DNA of 64,000 nt from J014 sp964486055 (GTDB taxonomy: Bacteria; Acidobacteriota; Blastocatellia; Pyrinomonadales; Pyrinomonadaceae): the NCBI GenBank assembly GCA_964486055.1, contig CAZALE010000006.1, positions 144,218 through 208,217 of the forward strand. The letters are read 5' to 3'. This document shows positions 9,069 to 17,697 of this stretch, one piece after another; position 1 is the stretch's first letter, and the number at the start of each line of letters is the position of its first letter. A program made the position numbers and the translations under genes. The notes beneath the pieces are model-generated. The model had not been told where the DNA came from, made no database searches, and saw only the letters and a program-made list of their open reading frames with translations.

Positions 9069-9821
9069 ATGGATACGCTCTCATACACGTTCTTGATATT
9101 GCTTTTCTTTGTAACCAGCATGATTGGAGTTGTTACTGGCAGCAACTCCCTTATAACAGTACCAGTTATGTTTCAATTCGGCATTGACCCAAAGGTTGCG
9201 GTTGCTACAAACATGTTCGGATTGACCTTTATGAGCATTGGAGCTAGTATCCCATTTCTTCAGAAAAAAATGATAGATTCAAGAAAAGCCAGTCCATTAA
9301 TTGCAATTACTGTTGTTGCCTCCTTAATTGGTGCCATTTTAGTCATTCTACTTAAACCACAGAATATAAAACTGATAGTTTCAATTGCGATGATCTCAGT
9401 TTCATTATTTATACTTTTGAGAAAAAATGACACTAACAACACAGCAACGTTATCTCGCAGCAACCTTGGACTCTTGACTTTAATTATAACGTTTGTGCTT
9501 GGTGTTTATGGCGGGCTTTATAGCGGTGGTTATACCACAATGTTGACTGCTGCATATGTTGCATTTTCGAAGATGAGTTTTTCTGAAGCAGTGGCGCTCA
9601 CAAAATTAATAAACGTTTTTTCGTCTTTAATAGCAACGGTTATATTCATGTGGGAAGGACTGGTGGATTATAGGTTAGGGTTATCCCTTGCTATCACTAT
9701 GTTTATTGCAGCCTATATCGGCGCTTTTGTCGTAACAAAGCTCAGCGAGCTGCTGCTAAGACGCATTTTTATCTCAGCTGTTCTTTTATTGGCAATTAAA
9801 ACCTTGTTTGATTTGATCTAA
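9069..9821 (+). CDS. TauE/SafE family membrane permease
   Basis: A 250-residue integral membrane protein with about seven or eight hydrophobic segments, from residues 4-24 to the C-terminus. GVVTGSNSLITVPVMFQFG near the start and GVYGGLYSGGYTTMLTAAY at about 138-156 are the two characteristic inverted-repeat signatures of the TauE/SafE (DUF81) family. Members export sulfite, sulfoacetate or similar anions; the substrate here is unknown. It follows the DUF72 gene by 53 bp in the same direction. The next gene is convergent. Confidence 0.88.
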   Translation: MDTLSYTFLILLFFVTSMIGVVTGSNSLITVPVMFQFGIDPKVAVATNMFGLTFMSIGASIPFLQKKMIDSRKASPLIAITVVASLIGAILVILLKPQNIKLIVSIAMISVSLFILLRKNDTNNTATLSRSNLGLLTLIITFVLGVYGGLYSGGYTTMLTAAYVAFSKMSFSEAVALTKLINVFSSLIATVIFMWEGLVDYRLGLSLAITMFIAAYIGAFVVTKLSELLLRRIFISAVLLLAIKTLFDLI

Positions 9822-10012
9822 ATCGGATGACTTAATTTGAGAGTGCTCTCTGTTCGCTCTTAATACGAAAATAAAGGTTTATCCATAAAATCAGGAATTT
9901 TGAAAGTGAACAGCATCCTCAAAAATTACTTCATAGAGGTTATTCTGCGTATTTTAGCAGGAAAAACACGCATCTAACACCAGTTATATTTTCCGGTTTT
10001 TGGTTTTCAGCA

Positions 10013-11419
10013 CTATCTTTTATTTATTACCTCCAAGAGTCGCGCAGCTAGGTTCTGATCTATGTTCAGCAATGCTTCATATTGTTCACGGGCCAGCTGT
10101 TTATTACCGGAGATCAGGTATGCATAACCGAGATTGTAACGGGCTTTTGCGAAGTTTGGAGCGATCTCTAGAGACTTTTTGTACGCCTCTATCGCTTTAG
10201 ATCTTTCATTTACTGCAAGATATGCATTCCCGAGCAAATAAAAACCGTCAGAATAATTCGGATTACTTTTTGTAAAATCCACAAGACCAAGTACTGCTTT
10301 TTTGTAAAAAGAGTCCGCTTGTTCTCTATTACCCAAAAAATCATGGGCACGAGCTAGATAAAAGAACGTCTCCCCATCATCCGGCTTTATTTTCAGAGCG
10401 TTATTGCATGCTTCAATCGCTTTATTGAACTGTTTTAAATCATTGTAAGCTCGGCATAGGTTTGTATAACCCATATGCTCATTCGGAAGCATTTGAATAG
10501 CTCTCTGAGCAGCTGCTACAGCATCCTCGTGTCTATCAGCTAGACTATATATCCAGCTTAAATTCACGTAGAAATTACCATCATCGGGATATATAGCAAC
10601 TCCACGCTTTAAAATATCGATACTGTCATTAAATCGATTAAGAAGTCTATAAACTTCTGATAGATTGAAATAAACCCCTTTCCCTATATCGTTCTTTTCT
10701 TGAATTGCTTCCTTATAAGCTTCGGCAGCCTCTGCATATTTACGTAAGAGCTGCGCAGTTTGTCCTATGTAGACCCAAGACTCAGCCCTATATTTGGTAC
10801 CACGTTTAAGGGCTTCCATAGCAGCCTCACGTTGAGAGGCATAATCACCGAGCTGATTATGACAGACAGCAATGAAAAAATGCACATCCGGATTTTGATT
10901 GTCCAGCTCAGCTGCTTTCTTGTAATATTGCAACGCATTGCGAAAATCTTGTTTAGCTCTGTAAATATCACCTAATGCCAAATTAAAATAAGCATTTGAA
11001 GGCTGGATTTGAAGAGCTGACTGAAGATCTTTTATGGCAAGATCATAATCTTTACGCCAAAAATAGGCTTGCCATCGAATAGTATAAACATCAAGTGGGC
11101 GATAACCTTGTTCTAAAGCAGTTGATAAATCTATGATCGCTTGATCTAATTCTCCGAGGTTGTAGTGACAATATCCTTTTGAGAAATACGCGTAGGGATT
11201 TGTCGGTAGAGTAGCGATAGCCTCGGAGTATTTCCTTATTGCATCCCTGTAATTCTTCTGACGAAAAAAGTTATCGCCTTCAATAACCAATCTTTTAGAT
11301 TTTTCTATTCTCCTTCTCTCTTGTTTTGATTGAGTTAGAACCGAATCAGCAAAAAATGACGTGAATAGAACGCTAATCAGTAGTAAATTTAATATTCTCA
11401 TAGCCGATATACCTCTCAT
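10013..11419 (-). CDS. Secreted or periplasmic TPR-repeat protein
   Basis: A 468-residue protein built almost wholly of TPR units (roughly eleven or twelve, residues 40-460), for example NYRDAIRKYSEAIATLPTNP and KAIEAYKKSLEIAPNFAKA. A signal peptide (about residues 1-26, ending FADSV-LTQ) indicates export. Its ATG overlaps the stop of the kinase gene upstream by four bases, so kinase and TPR protein are almost certainly made together. The kinase has an extracytoplasmic domain, so the TPR protein could be its sensory or scaffolding partner (inference). No enzymatic motif is seen. Confidence 0.85.
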   Translation of the reverse strand: MRGISAMRILNLLLISVLFTSFFADSVLTQSKQERRRIEKSKRLVIEGDNFFRQKNYRDAIRKYSEAIATLPTNPYAYFSKGYCHYNLGELDQAIIDLSTALEQGYRPLDVYTIRWQAYFWRKDYDLAIKDLQSALQIQPSNAYFNLALGDIYRAKQDFRNALQYYKKAAELDNQNPDVHFFIAVCHNQLGDYASQREAAMEALKRGTKYRAESWVYIGQTAQLLRKYAEAAEAYKEAIQEKNDIGKGVYFNLSEVYRLLNRFNDSIDILKRGVAIYPDDGNFYVNLSWIYSLADRHEDAVAAAQRAIQMLPNEHMGYTNLCRAYNDLKQFNKAIEACNNALKIKPDDGETFFYLARAHDFLGNREQADSFYKKAVLGLVDFTKSNPNYSDGFYLLGNAYLAVNERSKAIEAYKKSLEIAPNFAKARYNLGYAYLISGNKQLAREQYEALLNIDQNLAARLLEVINKR

Positions 11420-13551
11420 TGCAAAATTTCCAACCTTTCAGGTGTTTTAGCTGGAGTAGGTTTCTTTTGTTGAGATTGGCTCTTCTTTTGCTGTTGAGTT
11501 TGACGCGTTACAGAAACGTCTGGTTGATCGCTTTTATCCGCTGAAGGTTGTTTAGAAGACCGTCTTTCTTGATTCAGGTTGTCCTTTGCAACTTGTGTTG
11601 AATCATCTGAAGGCGTCGAGTTATTTGAGTCATTGGCGAAAGAGGGTGATGTGTTAGTTAAAGTTGGTGTGTTGGCTGAGCTGATACCTTCGTTATTTGA
11701 GTTTGTAGTAAGAGGTTGTAGTACTTCCGGCGTGCTGACAGTTTCGGGCGTAGGTTCAGGGGTAAAGTTTACAAATGGAGTCGGTGTTGAGGTTGGCTTT
11801 CCGAAGGAAAAAATTCTGTCACGAAACGCATATAGACCTACAGCGATTAAAACCACACCAAAGAGCATAATTAACAAAACAGAAAAGATTACAGCCACAG
11901 ATTTTGATCTTTTACTAGTAACAACCGCTGGGCTTACTGGACTTTGTGGGATAACATTTGGCTGCTGAGTAAGTGGTGCTTGAAAAGAATCAGGTTGCTT
12001 GGGTAATTGCTCAACTATGTACGACTGAGTTGTAAATGGTTGAGCTGGAACCTCTTCATTACTAACTTGATCAGGAAGATTCCCAATCTCTGATTCAATT
12101 CCCGCTTTACTTTCGAAAGCTGAGGTCTGCGGGATTGATGGCTGATTAGATTGGATTTCTTCGCTGCTGAACTTGTTGGTAATTTCATCATCAAGTTGAT
12201 GTTTATGTCCTATATCTTCATCAAAATCCACGGTTTGCAGGGTTTTATTTTTTTGAGAAAGGGCTTCATGTGAAAGGGAAACCTTATCTTCTAATTCATC
12301 AGTTTTTATTAATGGAACAGTAAGTTCTGCTGCTTTCTCATTCGGTGACGTAGGTTCTTGCGGAATTATCTGAGGAAAAATTTCCTCGGGCGAAATGGTC
12401 TTTCTTCTTTGTGGTGAAGAGGTTGATTCTTGTAGTGTCTTTTGTGAGGAATCTCCGGTACTCTCTAGTACTAAGGTTTTCTCAGCTATGGATTGATCAT
12501 TTAAAACTAGAGTTTTCTCATCTGCTGGTGTACTGGTAAGAGAAGGAGTTTTCTCGTCATTTTTCGATTCATTCAATATCAAGGTTTTTTCATCTTGAGG
12601 CTCATTATGAGCTGTCTGGCTCTCGGGTTGTTTGAAAGATTCTTCATAAGATGGGATTGCTTGTACTTCTGTACGCTGGGAAGTATCTAAGCGCTGATTT
12701 TTCACTCTAAAATATGCCTCCCGTAAGGCTCGTTGCATTTCTTTAGCGGAGCCATAGCGGAGGTTGGCTGCAAGACTTAAGCCACGCATTACGACTTCAG
12801 ATATTTCTATAGGAATTTCAGGATTCAAATGATTTACGGATTTTATTGGATCAGGCAGATTGTTCAAAAGATGATTTGCTCGTGTTAGAGAATCGATTGG
12901 TGGTTGAGCTGTCAATAAGAAATATAACGTTGCTGATAGCGAGTAGATATCACTTCGTTCTGAGGCCGCTGAGCCGCGTAGCTGTTCTATTGAGGCGTAA
13001 TTTATGTCTTGAGAGGCTTGAGGGCTTGAAACTATCTTTGGTGAGTATTCCTCAATGAATTTCGCCAAGCCAAAATCCAGTAGCATCACATTGTTGTCTG
13101 GAGTTAGTTTGAGATTTCGAGGCTTTATGTCCTTATGAATAAGTGGCGGTTGTTGTGAATGAAATAGATTCAGGAGCTCGAGTAACTGATCCGCCCAAAA
13201 TAAAACCCATTCTAAATGGAATGGACGACCAGAATTATTAACTATTTTCCCTAGATCATCACCCGAAATGTACTCCATCGCCAAAAACTTAAATCCATCT
13301 TGCTCGAAATATCCGGTTACTTTCGGAAGACTGGGATGTTTTAAGTTTAAAAGTAAGATGGCCTCTCGGTCAGTCAACTGAGCTAATTGAGGATTTGTTT
13401 TAACGTGAACACGCTTAAGCGTAATTTTCTCGCCTAGGTGTTGGTCTATCGCCAAGTAGGTTTCGCTGAATCTTCCTTTACCAATGACTTGAACGATTAA
13501 ATAGCGATCTTGTAGGACTGTGTTGCGTTCTAAAACTTTTGAATCTGTCAT
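11416..13551 (-). CDS. Transmembrane serine/threonine protein kinase (Hanks type)
   Basis: A 711-residue kinase. The catalytic domain spans about 17-280: glycine loop IGKGRFSETYLA, invariant lysine about Lys46 (TLKRV), catalytic loop IHKDIKPRNLKL (139-141 HKD, with Lys in place of the usual Arg), DFG at 159-161, and SDIYSLSATLYFLLT. A Ser/Thr/Gln-rich linker of about 270 residues follows, containing five EKTL-like repeats at 320-375. One transmembrane helix (about 551-575, SVAVIFSVLLIMLFGVVLI) precedes a Pro/Thr-rich outer segment of about 135 residues, ending in a Lys/Gln-rich tail. Unlike PknB it has no PASTA repeats. A GGAG is seven bases before the ATG. It overlaps the downstream TPR gene. 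Confidence 0.93.
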   Translation of the reverse strand: MTDSKVLERNTVLQDRYLIVQVIGKGRFSETYLAIDQHLGEKITLKRVHVKTNPQLAQLTDREAILLLNLKHPSLPKVTGYFEQDGFKFLAMEYISGDDLGKIVNNSGRPFHLEWVLFWADQLLELLNLFHSQQPPLIHKDIKPRNLKLTPDNNVMLLDFGLAKFIEEYSPKIVSSPQASQDINYASIEQLRGSAASERSDIYSLSATLYFLLTAQPPIDSLTRANHLLNNLPDPIKSVNHLNPEIPIEISEVVMRGLSLAANLRYGSAKEMQRALREAYFRVKNQRLDTSQRTEVQAIPSYEESFKQPESQTAHNEPQDEKTLILNESKNDEKTPSLTSTPADEKTLVLNDQSIAEKTLVLESTGDSSQKTLQESTSSPQRRKTISPEEIFPQIIPQEPTSPNEKAAELTVPLIKTDELEDKVSLSHEALSQKNKTLQTVDFDEDIGHKHQLDDEITNKFSSEEIQSNQPSIPQTSAFESKAGIESEIGNLPDQVSNEEVPAQPFTTQSYIVEQLPKQPDSFQAPLTQQPNVIPQSPVSPAVVTSKRSKSVAVIFSVLLIMLFGVVLIAVGLYAFRDRIFSFGKPTSTPTPFVNFTPEPTPETVSTPEVLQPLTTNSNNEGISSANTPTLTNTSPSFANDSNNSTPSDDSTQVAKDNLNQERRSSKQPSADKSDQPDVSVTRQTQQQKKSQSQQKKPTPAKTPERLEILQ
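12433..12594 (-). repeat. EKTL repeat cluster in the kinase linker (protein-level repeats)
   Basis: Within the kinase juxtamembrane linker, residues 321-375 hold five related units: EKTLILN, EKTPSL, EKTLVLN, EKTLVLE and QKTLQE, spaced 12-13 residues apart. The same heptad is encoded by similar but not identical DNA, so selection on the peptide rather than recent duplication is the likely cause. Each unit offers a Thr followed by hydrophobics, resembling a phosphothreonine docking site for FHA-type domains. Confidence 0.7.
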
Positions 13552-13575
13552 AACTCAACTCCGTATTAGTTATCT

Positions 13576-14109
13576 TCAGGGATTTATCAAGAGGTTCTCT
13601 TTTGGAAGAATGGCCGGCTGTCCAATGTGCTGCCAACATCTGCCCCCACCTTTGACTCGCCTTCTACAATATGTGCCCTTTTGTGTCATAGCACCGCAGA
13701 AGTATATCTTCTCTGTTTCTGCACCAGTTTTGATATTTTTTCTCCCTGCTTTTTCAAGCCCATCAATGGAATTAACAATGTTTGTTGAACTTTCAGGCAA
13801 ATAGTTTGCTTGTTTTGCATTTAAATCCTCGATTCTTTTCTCCTTGAAAATAGCCTGAGACTTATTGTTATTTTCAGAAACCAAAACAAAGCTTTTCGGT
13901 TTTTCAGTATCTTTTTTATTCAATAAGAGGCTTCCCACTCCGAACAAGCCGAATAGGAAAAGCAATATGGCGATAAATCTCCAGAAGAGTTCATCCGATT
14001 TCTTATCAATTTCACAGGATTCGCAAAAACGGCGGCTAGTCCAAATCCTCCACTCTTTCCTAAAGATCCTCTCGCCACACTCACAACAAAATTTCGGCTT
14101 ATAAAGCAT
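13576..14109 (-). CDS. Small zinc-ribbon membrane protein with C-terminal Cys/His motif
   Basis: A 177-residue protein of unknown function. Residues 8-32 form a four-cysteine ribbon (FCCECGERIF and RRFCESCEI), residues about 44-64 a single transmembrane helix (FIAILLFLFGLFGVGSLLL). A polar linker leads to a C-terminal motif CGAMTQKGTYCRRRVKGG ending RCWQH (about 139-163). This last Cys-Cys-Cys-His pattern resembles the short DUF5763-type metal-binding motif. It probably has a cytoplasmic zinc ribbon and an outer metal-binding end. The gene ends 24 bp upstream of the kinase ATG in the same direction and may be the first gene of that operon. Confidence 0.65.
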   Translation of the reverse strand: MLYKPKFCCECGERIFRKEWRIWTSRRFCESCEIDKKSDELFWRFIAILLFLFGLFGVGSLLLNKKDTEKPKSFVLVSENNNKSQAIFKEKRIEDLNAKQANYLPESSTNIVNSIDGLEKAGRKNIKTGAETEKIYFCGAMTQKGTYCRRRVKGGGRCWQHIGQPAILPKENLLINP

Positions 14110-14205
14110 TTCTTCAAACCATTATGACTAACGGCTCATCTGAAAATTTCCGACAAAATTATACACCAAAGGTAGTTGATTTGATAACATCTTTACTTGG
14201 AATTT

Positions 14206-15189
14206 ATGATTCTTGTGCGAGTCCTCTTAGGGTTTCTAATATTTTCTTCGTTTTTCAGAGTTGCCCTTGGGCAAGATGATAACGTGATAACAATCAAGAC
14301 TGCAATCGTTAGGTTGAATGTTGGTGTTGTTGATCGTACGGGTAGACCTGTATTGAATCTTAAAAGAGAGGATTTTTCCGTTTATGAAGATGGTGTACGG
14401 CAATCAATCCTGAAATTCGAGCCTAGTGAGACCCCATTTTCCGTCGTGCTTCTCTTAGACATGTCTGGTTCCACAATAAGTTTTAGGCAGACGATTAAAA
14501 CTGCTGCGATGCGTTTTATCGAAGCACTGTCGCCTCATGATAGAGTAGCCGTGGTCGAGTTTTACGATAAAATCAATCTCAGAAACGATTTCACAACAGA
14601 TCGTAAGATAATCATCAATTCAATAAATGTCTCAAATGGACGTGGTAAGACGCAGTTATATAAGGCACTAGATTTCGCATTAGATAAGCTAGAGAAAGAA
14701 AATAGCTCGCGAAAAGCAATAATTGTCTTGACCGACGGAGTGGATACAGATTTAAGGGATAAAGATAGACAATTATTTGCCAAACTTGGGACAGAAAATA
14801 TATCTATTGATATACAAAAGGATGAGACACTAAATCGAGTTTTGCTCAAGGCTCAGAGACAGGGTGTTAGTATTTATCCGCTTGCTTTACCAACAGGCGA
14901 TCCAGCGCTTTTGCCCGATCCAACACCGTTGCAAGTTGCGCTCTATAAAGCAGCGCGTGAGAGGCTAGAATTACTTGCTATAAACTCTGGTGCCTCTTTG
15001 ACAAAAATTAATCGTATAGAGGAGCTCGGAAGAATTTATGCTTCAGTTGCTGCTGAGATTCGTACTCTTTATACAATAGAATATCAACCAAGTAACGATA
15101 GATTTGATGGAAAATGGCGAACGATCAAAATTGAAGTAAGTGACCCTAGCTTGATAGCTCGCACAAAACCCGGTTACTATGCAAAGTGA
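14206..15189 (+). CDS. Secreted VWA-domain protein (acidobacterial VWFA-related type)
   Basis: About 327 residues. A signal peptide (MILVRVLLGFLIFSSFFRVA, cut before QDDN) is followed by a short beta domain with VGVVDRTGRPVLNLKREDFS. A von Willebrand A domain then starts with the MIDAS motif LLLDMSGST (DxSxS-like) and includes IVLTDGVDT. Together these match the VWFA-related family abundant in Acidobacteria, with a C-terminal YTIEYQPSN / KTKPGYYA-like tail. It is presumably a periplasmic or surface metal-dependent protein-binding module; the partner is unknown. The frame also allows a TTG start at 14197, but the ATG at 14206 places the signal peptide at the exact N-terminus. Confidence 0.85.
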   Translation: MILVRVLLGFLIFSSFFRVALGQDDNVITIKTAIVRLNVGVVDRTGRPVLNLKREDFSVYEDGVRQSILKFEPSETPFSVVLLLDMSGSTISFRQTIKTAAMRFIEALSPHDRVAVVEFYDKINLRNDFTTDRKIIINSINVSNGRGKTQLYKALDFALDKLEKENSSRKAIIVLTDGVDTDLRDKDRQLFAKLGTENISIDIQKDETLNRVLLKAQRQGVSIYPLALPTGDPALLPDPTPLQVALYKAARERLELLAINSGASLTKINRIEELGRIYASVAAEIRTLYTIEYQPSNDRFDGKWRTIKIEVSDPSLIARTKPGYYAK

Positions 15190-15311
15190 CATTGCTTAGG
15201 CATGGGAGAATGAGCATTTGATTTCCTGATCAGAATCCTAAAGGCTGATAGAGCTGACTCGGTAATTACTCAATGTGGAGATCCGAATCTTGGAGTTTTT
15301 GTTTAACTTAA

Positions 15312-16214
15312 TTACGAAAACCTTAAGACTCTCTCTACCGTTTCTGGAATTTGATTGAATTGATCTACGACCTCAACACCTGCAGATCTCAGCGCTTCCA
15401 CTTTGCTTTGCCAAGTGCCCTTACCGCCCTCTATTATGGCACCTGCGTGTGAATATCTAGTGCCTGATTTTGCTGATTTCCCGCCTATGTAGGCTACTAC
15501 AGGCTTTTTGACTTTTCCATTCTTGATTAGTTCTGCTACTTGTTCCTCTTGAACGCCACCGATTTCGCCTATCATAACGATTAAATCTGTCTGAGGGTCG
15601 CTCTCGAACATCTGAACCACCTCGGGCATGGTTAAACCAATGACGGCGTCGCCCCCTATGTGGCAAATCGTAGAAATGCCTATCCCTCTTTGGCATAGAT
15701 AAAAACCTGTTGAGGCAGAAAGTCCGCCACTGCGCGAGACTATGCCTACATTTCCTGAATGAAACCAACTTCGGGCTGTTTCAGCATTTCCTCCCATCAT
15801 TCCTAAGACTGCCTTTTCCGGTGAGATTACACCGACTGTGTTCGGTCCGATAAATTTTACTCCACATTCTTCTGCGACCTCACAAAGCTCTAACACGTCA
15901 TAGAGCGGTACCCTATCGGCTATCAAAGCCAACAGCGGGATATTTGCCTGCATGGCTTCTAAAGCAGCTTGTTTAACATTGGGAGCAGGCACAAAAATTA
16001 CGCTGACATCAATGTGTCCGAGTGAGTCTAATGCCTGCTGAACACTGTCGAAGACTGGTAATCCGTGTACCTTAATTCCTCCTCGTCCAGGAGTGCATCC
16101 TCCTAGTATTTGGGTACCATAATCAAGCATGAGTTTCGTTCTTATCGATCCCTCACGACCGGTGATTCCCTGAACTATTACTCTCTTTTTCTCATCGATC
16201 AGAATTGACATCAT
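15312..16214 (-). CDS. Succinyl-CoA / citryl-CoA synthetase-like alpha (small) subunit
   Basis: A 300-residue protein of the SucD family. The CoA-binding Rossmann motif is VQGITGREGS (13-23), followed by GGCTPGRGG and GPNTVGVISP. The phosphohistidine loop is RYSHAGAI with His256, so the subunit should be catalytically competent. SucD and the citryl-CoA synthetase small subunit (CcsB) are homologous and cannot be separated by eye. The context, next to a citryl-CoA lyase-like gene and away from any TCA genes, favours a role other than the TCA cycle. It overlaps the beta-subunit gene by 23 bp and is the last gene of the 22560-15312 operon. Confidence 0.85.
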   Translation of the reverse strand: MMSILIDEKKRVIVQGITGREGSIRTKLMLDYGTQILGGCTPGRGGIKVHGLPVFDSVQQALDSLGHIDVSVIFVPAPNVKQAALEAMQANIPLLALIADRVPLYDVLELCEVAEECGVKFIGPNTVGVISPEKAVLGMMGGNAETARSWFHSGNVGIVSRSGGLSASTGFYLCQRGIGISTICHIGGDAVIGLTMPEVVQMFESDPQTDLIVMIGEIGGVQEEQVAELIKNGKVKKPVVAYIGGKSAKSGTRYSHAGAIIEGGKGTWQSKVEALRSAGVEVVDQFNQIPETVERVLRFS

Positions 16215-17694
16215 CCAATCCCTCTATGGGAAGTTCTATCTTTACAGCTGCAATCCCAGCTTCTAAGCTTGCAAACTCGCAGGCTAAGCATTCTATACAT
16301 TTACCGCGCTCTGCTTCTTCTGGTTCGATTGCTAAAACTGGTAGTCCCTCAGAATTTTTCTTTAAGATCTTAACTGGACATGCATCTATTACAGTTGAGG
16401 CATCTACCTCACGAAATACGGAGTGATTGAATATGATTTTACCGGTTCGAGTTTTAAATTCGTATTTCTCTCCCAAGTCATTAAAACTCTTGAGTGCGTG
16501 AGAATTACCTGTAGCTGAGTTTTGAATCAATTCTCGTAGTTTTGCAGCGCAGAAATCAGCTGAATCAAATTTCTGGTATGCTTGCATAGGAGCTGGTAAA
16601 AATCTAGAAAAGCGTTCCACCAGTTCCTTTGCAATCTCTTCTCCATTACCGCCTAGTCTCAAAACTGCGGGAATACGCGGCTGAATTTCAAGAAATGCCT
16701 TTAAAATTCCTCTAGCCAAAATGAATTGCTCCTGGCTAGCCACTCCAGAACCTGAAAGGAAATAGCCGCGAATTTCGGGTATTGAAAGAATAATTCTCGT
16801 TGCGCGATAAATTTTCGAGGCTGGAGGACTGCCGCTTGTATCAACATAGCAAGCAGGGCTGAGCCCATTACGCTCAGCAGCGTCGAAAGAAGCCATGGCA
16901 CCACCACCGCCCGCGCCATGAAATCCGATTTTTATTCCTTCAGTGTTCTCATCAGGAATTTCTATGAAGTAAAAAGTTCCTCTGTAATCATTTTCTTCTA
17001 TTTTCCATGCTATTTTCTCCAGCTTAGTAAGTGTATGATTAATCTCACGGGCAATCTCTATACCTAAATCTTTATGACGAAAAACCGCATAATCGTCTAC
17101 TGAGATTCTGCAATCAATTGCTACCAACCTACCATCTTCTAAACGCGCGAGTGGATTTATTTCAGCGCTTCTGGCTTCAAAAGAAATTGCTAACTCGTAT
17201 AATTTCCTCAAAATCAACGCGATTTCATCATCCTCGCAGATGGTCCTTATTTGATTTATAGTTGGTGGATATCGAACTGAGCAGACTAATCTTCTTGTGG
17301 TACTAGCTCTTTCCTCTATGCCAGTACCTCCTGACTCTGAAAACACTAGAACAGGACGTTTCAAAGCTGAATCGATTATAAATCCGAGATAAAACTCTTG
17401 TTTTATCCGAAGTTTTTTCTCTACCAATACTGAATGACAAATCTCTGCATCAATCTTTGAAGCAATCATTGCTGAAGCTAAACTTCTAGCCTCTTCTGGT
17501 GTTGCTGCGAACTTGATGCCACCTTTTTGAGCCCTTGAGGTCGTATAAACTTGAGCTTTGACCACTACTTCGCCGGTCAATTCTTTAGCTAGTTTGTAGG
17601 CAGTTTCAGCATCAAAGGCGACGTGCCCATCTGGAATCTCTATGCCTTGATTTCTTAGCAGATTCTTAGCTTGATGTTCGTATAATCTCGCCAT
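16192..17694 (-). CDS. Succinyl-CoA / citryl-CoA synthetase-like beta subunit with C-terminal ferredoxin-like domain
   Basis: A 500-residue protein, about 110 longer than E. coli SucC. Residues 1-235 are an ATP-grasp domain: MARLYEHQAKNLLRNQG, VVKAQVYTTSRAQKGGIKF and the metal-binding SAEINPLARLEDGR. The ligase (flavodoxin-like) half starts near FHGAGGGGAMASFD, which differs from the usual SucC loop and recalls the large subunit of citryl-CoA synthetase. A C-terminal module (about 433-490) has four cysteines, DACPVKIL (Cys439) and GKCIECLAC (Cys466, 469, 472), a layout like single-cluster FixX-type ferredoxins. The acyl substrate is uncertain. It lies three bases after leuD and overlaps the alpha subunit. 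Confidence 0.8.
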   Translation of the reverse strand: MARLYEHQAKNLLRNQGIEIPDGHVAFDAETAYKLAKELTGEVVVKAQVYTTSRAQKGGIKFAATPEEARSLASAMIASKIDAEICHSVLVEKKLRIKQEFYLGFIIDSALKRPVLVFSESGGTGIEERASTTRRLVCSVRYPPTINQIRTICEDDEIALILRKLYELAISFEARSAEINPLARLEDGRLVAIDCRISVDDYAVFRHKDLGIEIAREINHTLTKLEKIAWKIEENDYRGTFYFIEIPDENTEGIKIGFHGAGGGGAMASFDAAERNGLSPACYVDTSGSPPASKIYRATRIILSIPEIRGYFLSGSGVASQEQFILARGILKAFLEIQPRIPAVLRLGGNGEEIAKELVERFSRFLPAPMQAYQKFDSADFCAAKLRELIQNSATGNSHALKSFNDLGEKYEFKTRTGKIIFNHSVFREVDASTVIDACPVKILKKNSEGLPVLAIEPEEAERGKCIECLACEFASLEAGIAAVKIELPIEGLDDVNSDR

Positions 17695-17697
17695 TTT

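Noticed and set aside
15312..17694. Simple TCA-cycle sucCD
   Set aside because: Beta subunit is 110 residues longer with an added cysteine domain and an altered ligase loop, and the operon partners are not TCA genes; kept as CoA-synthetase-like instead.
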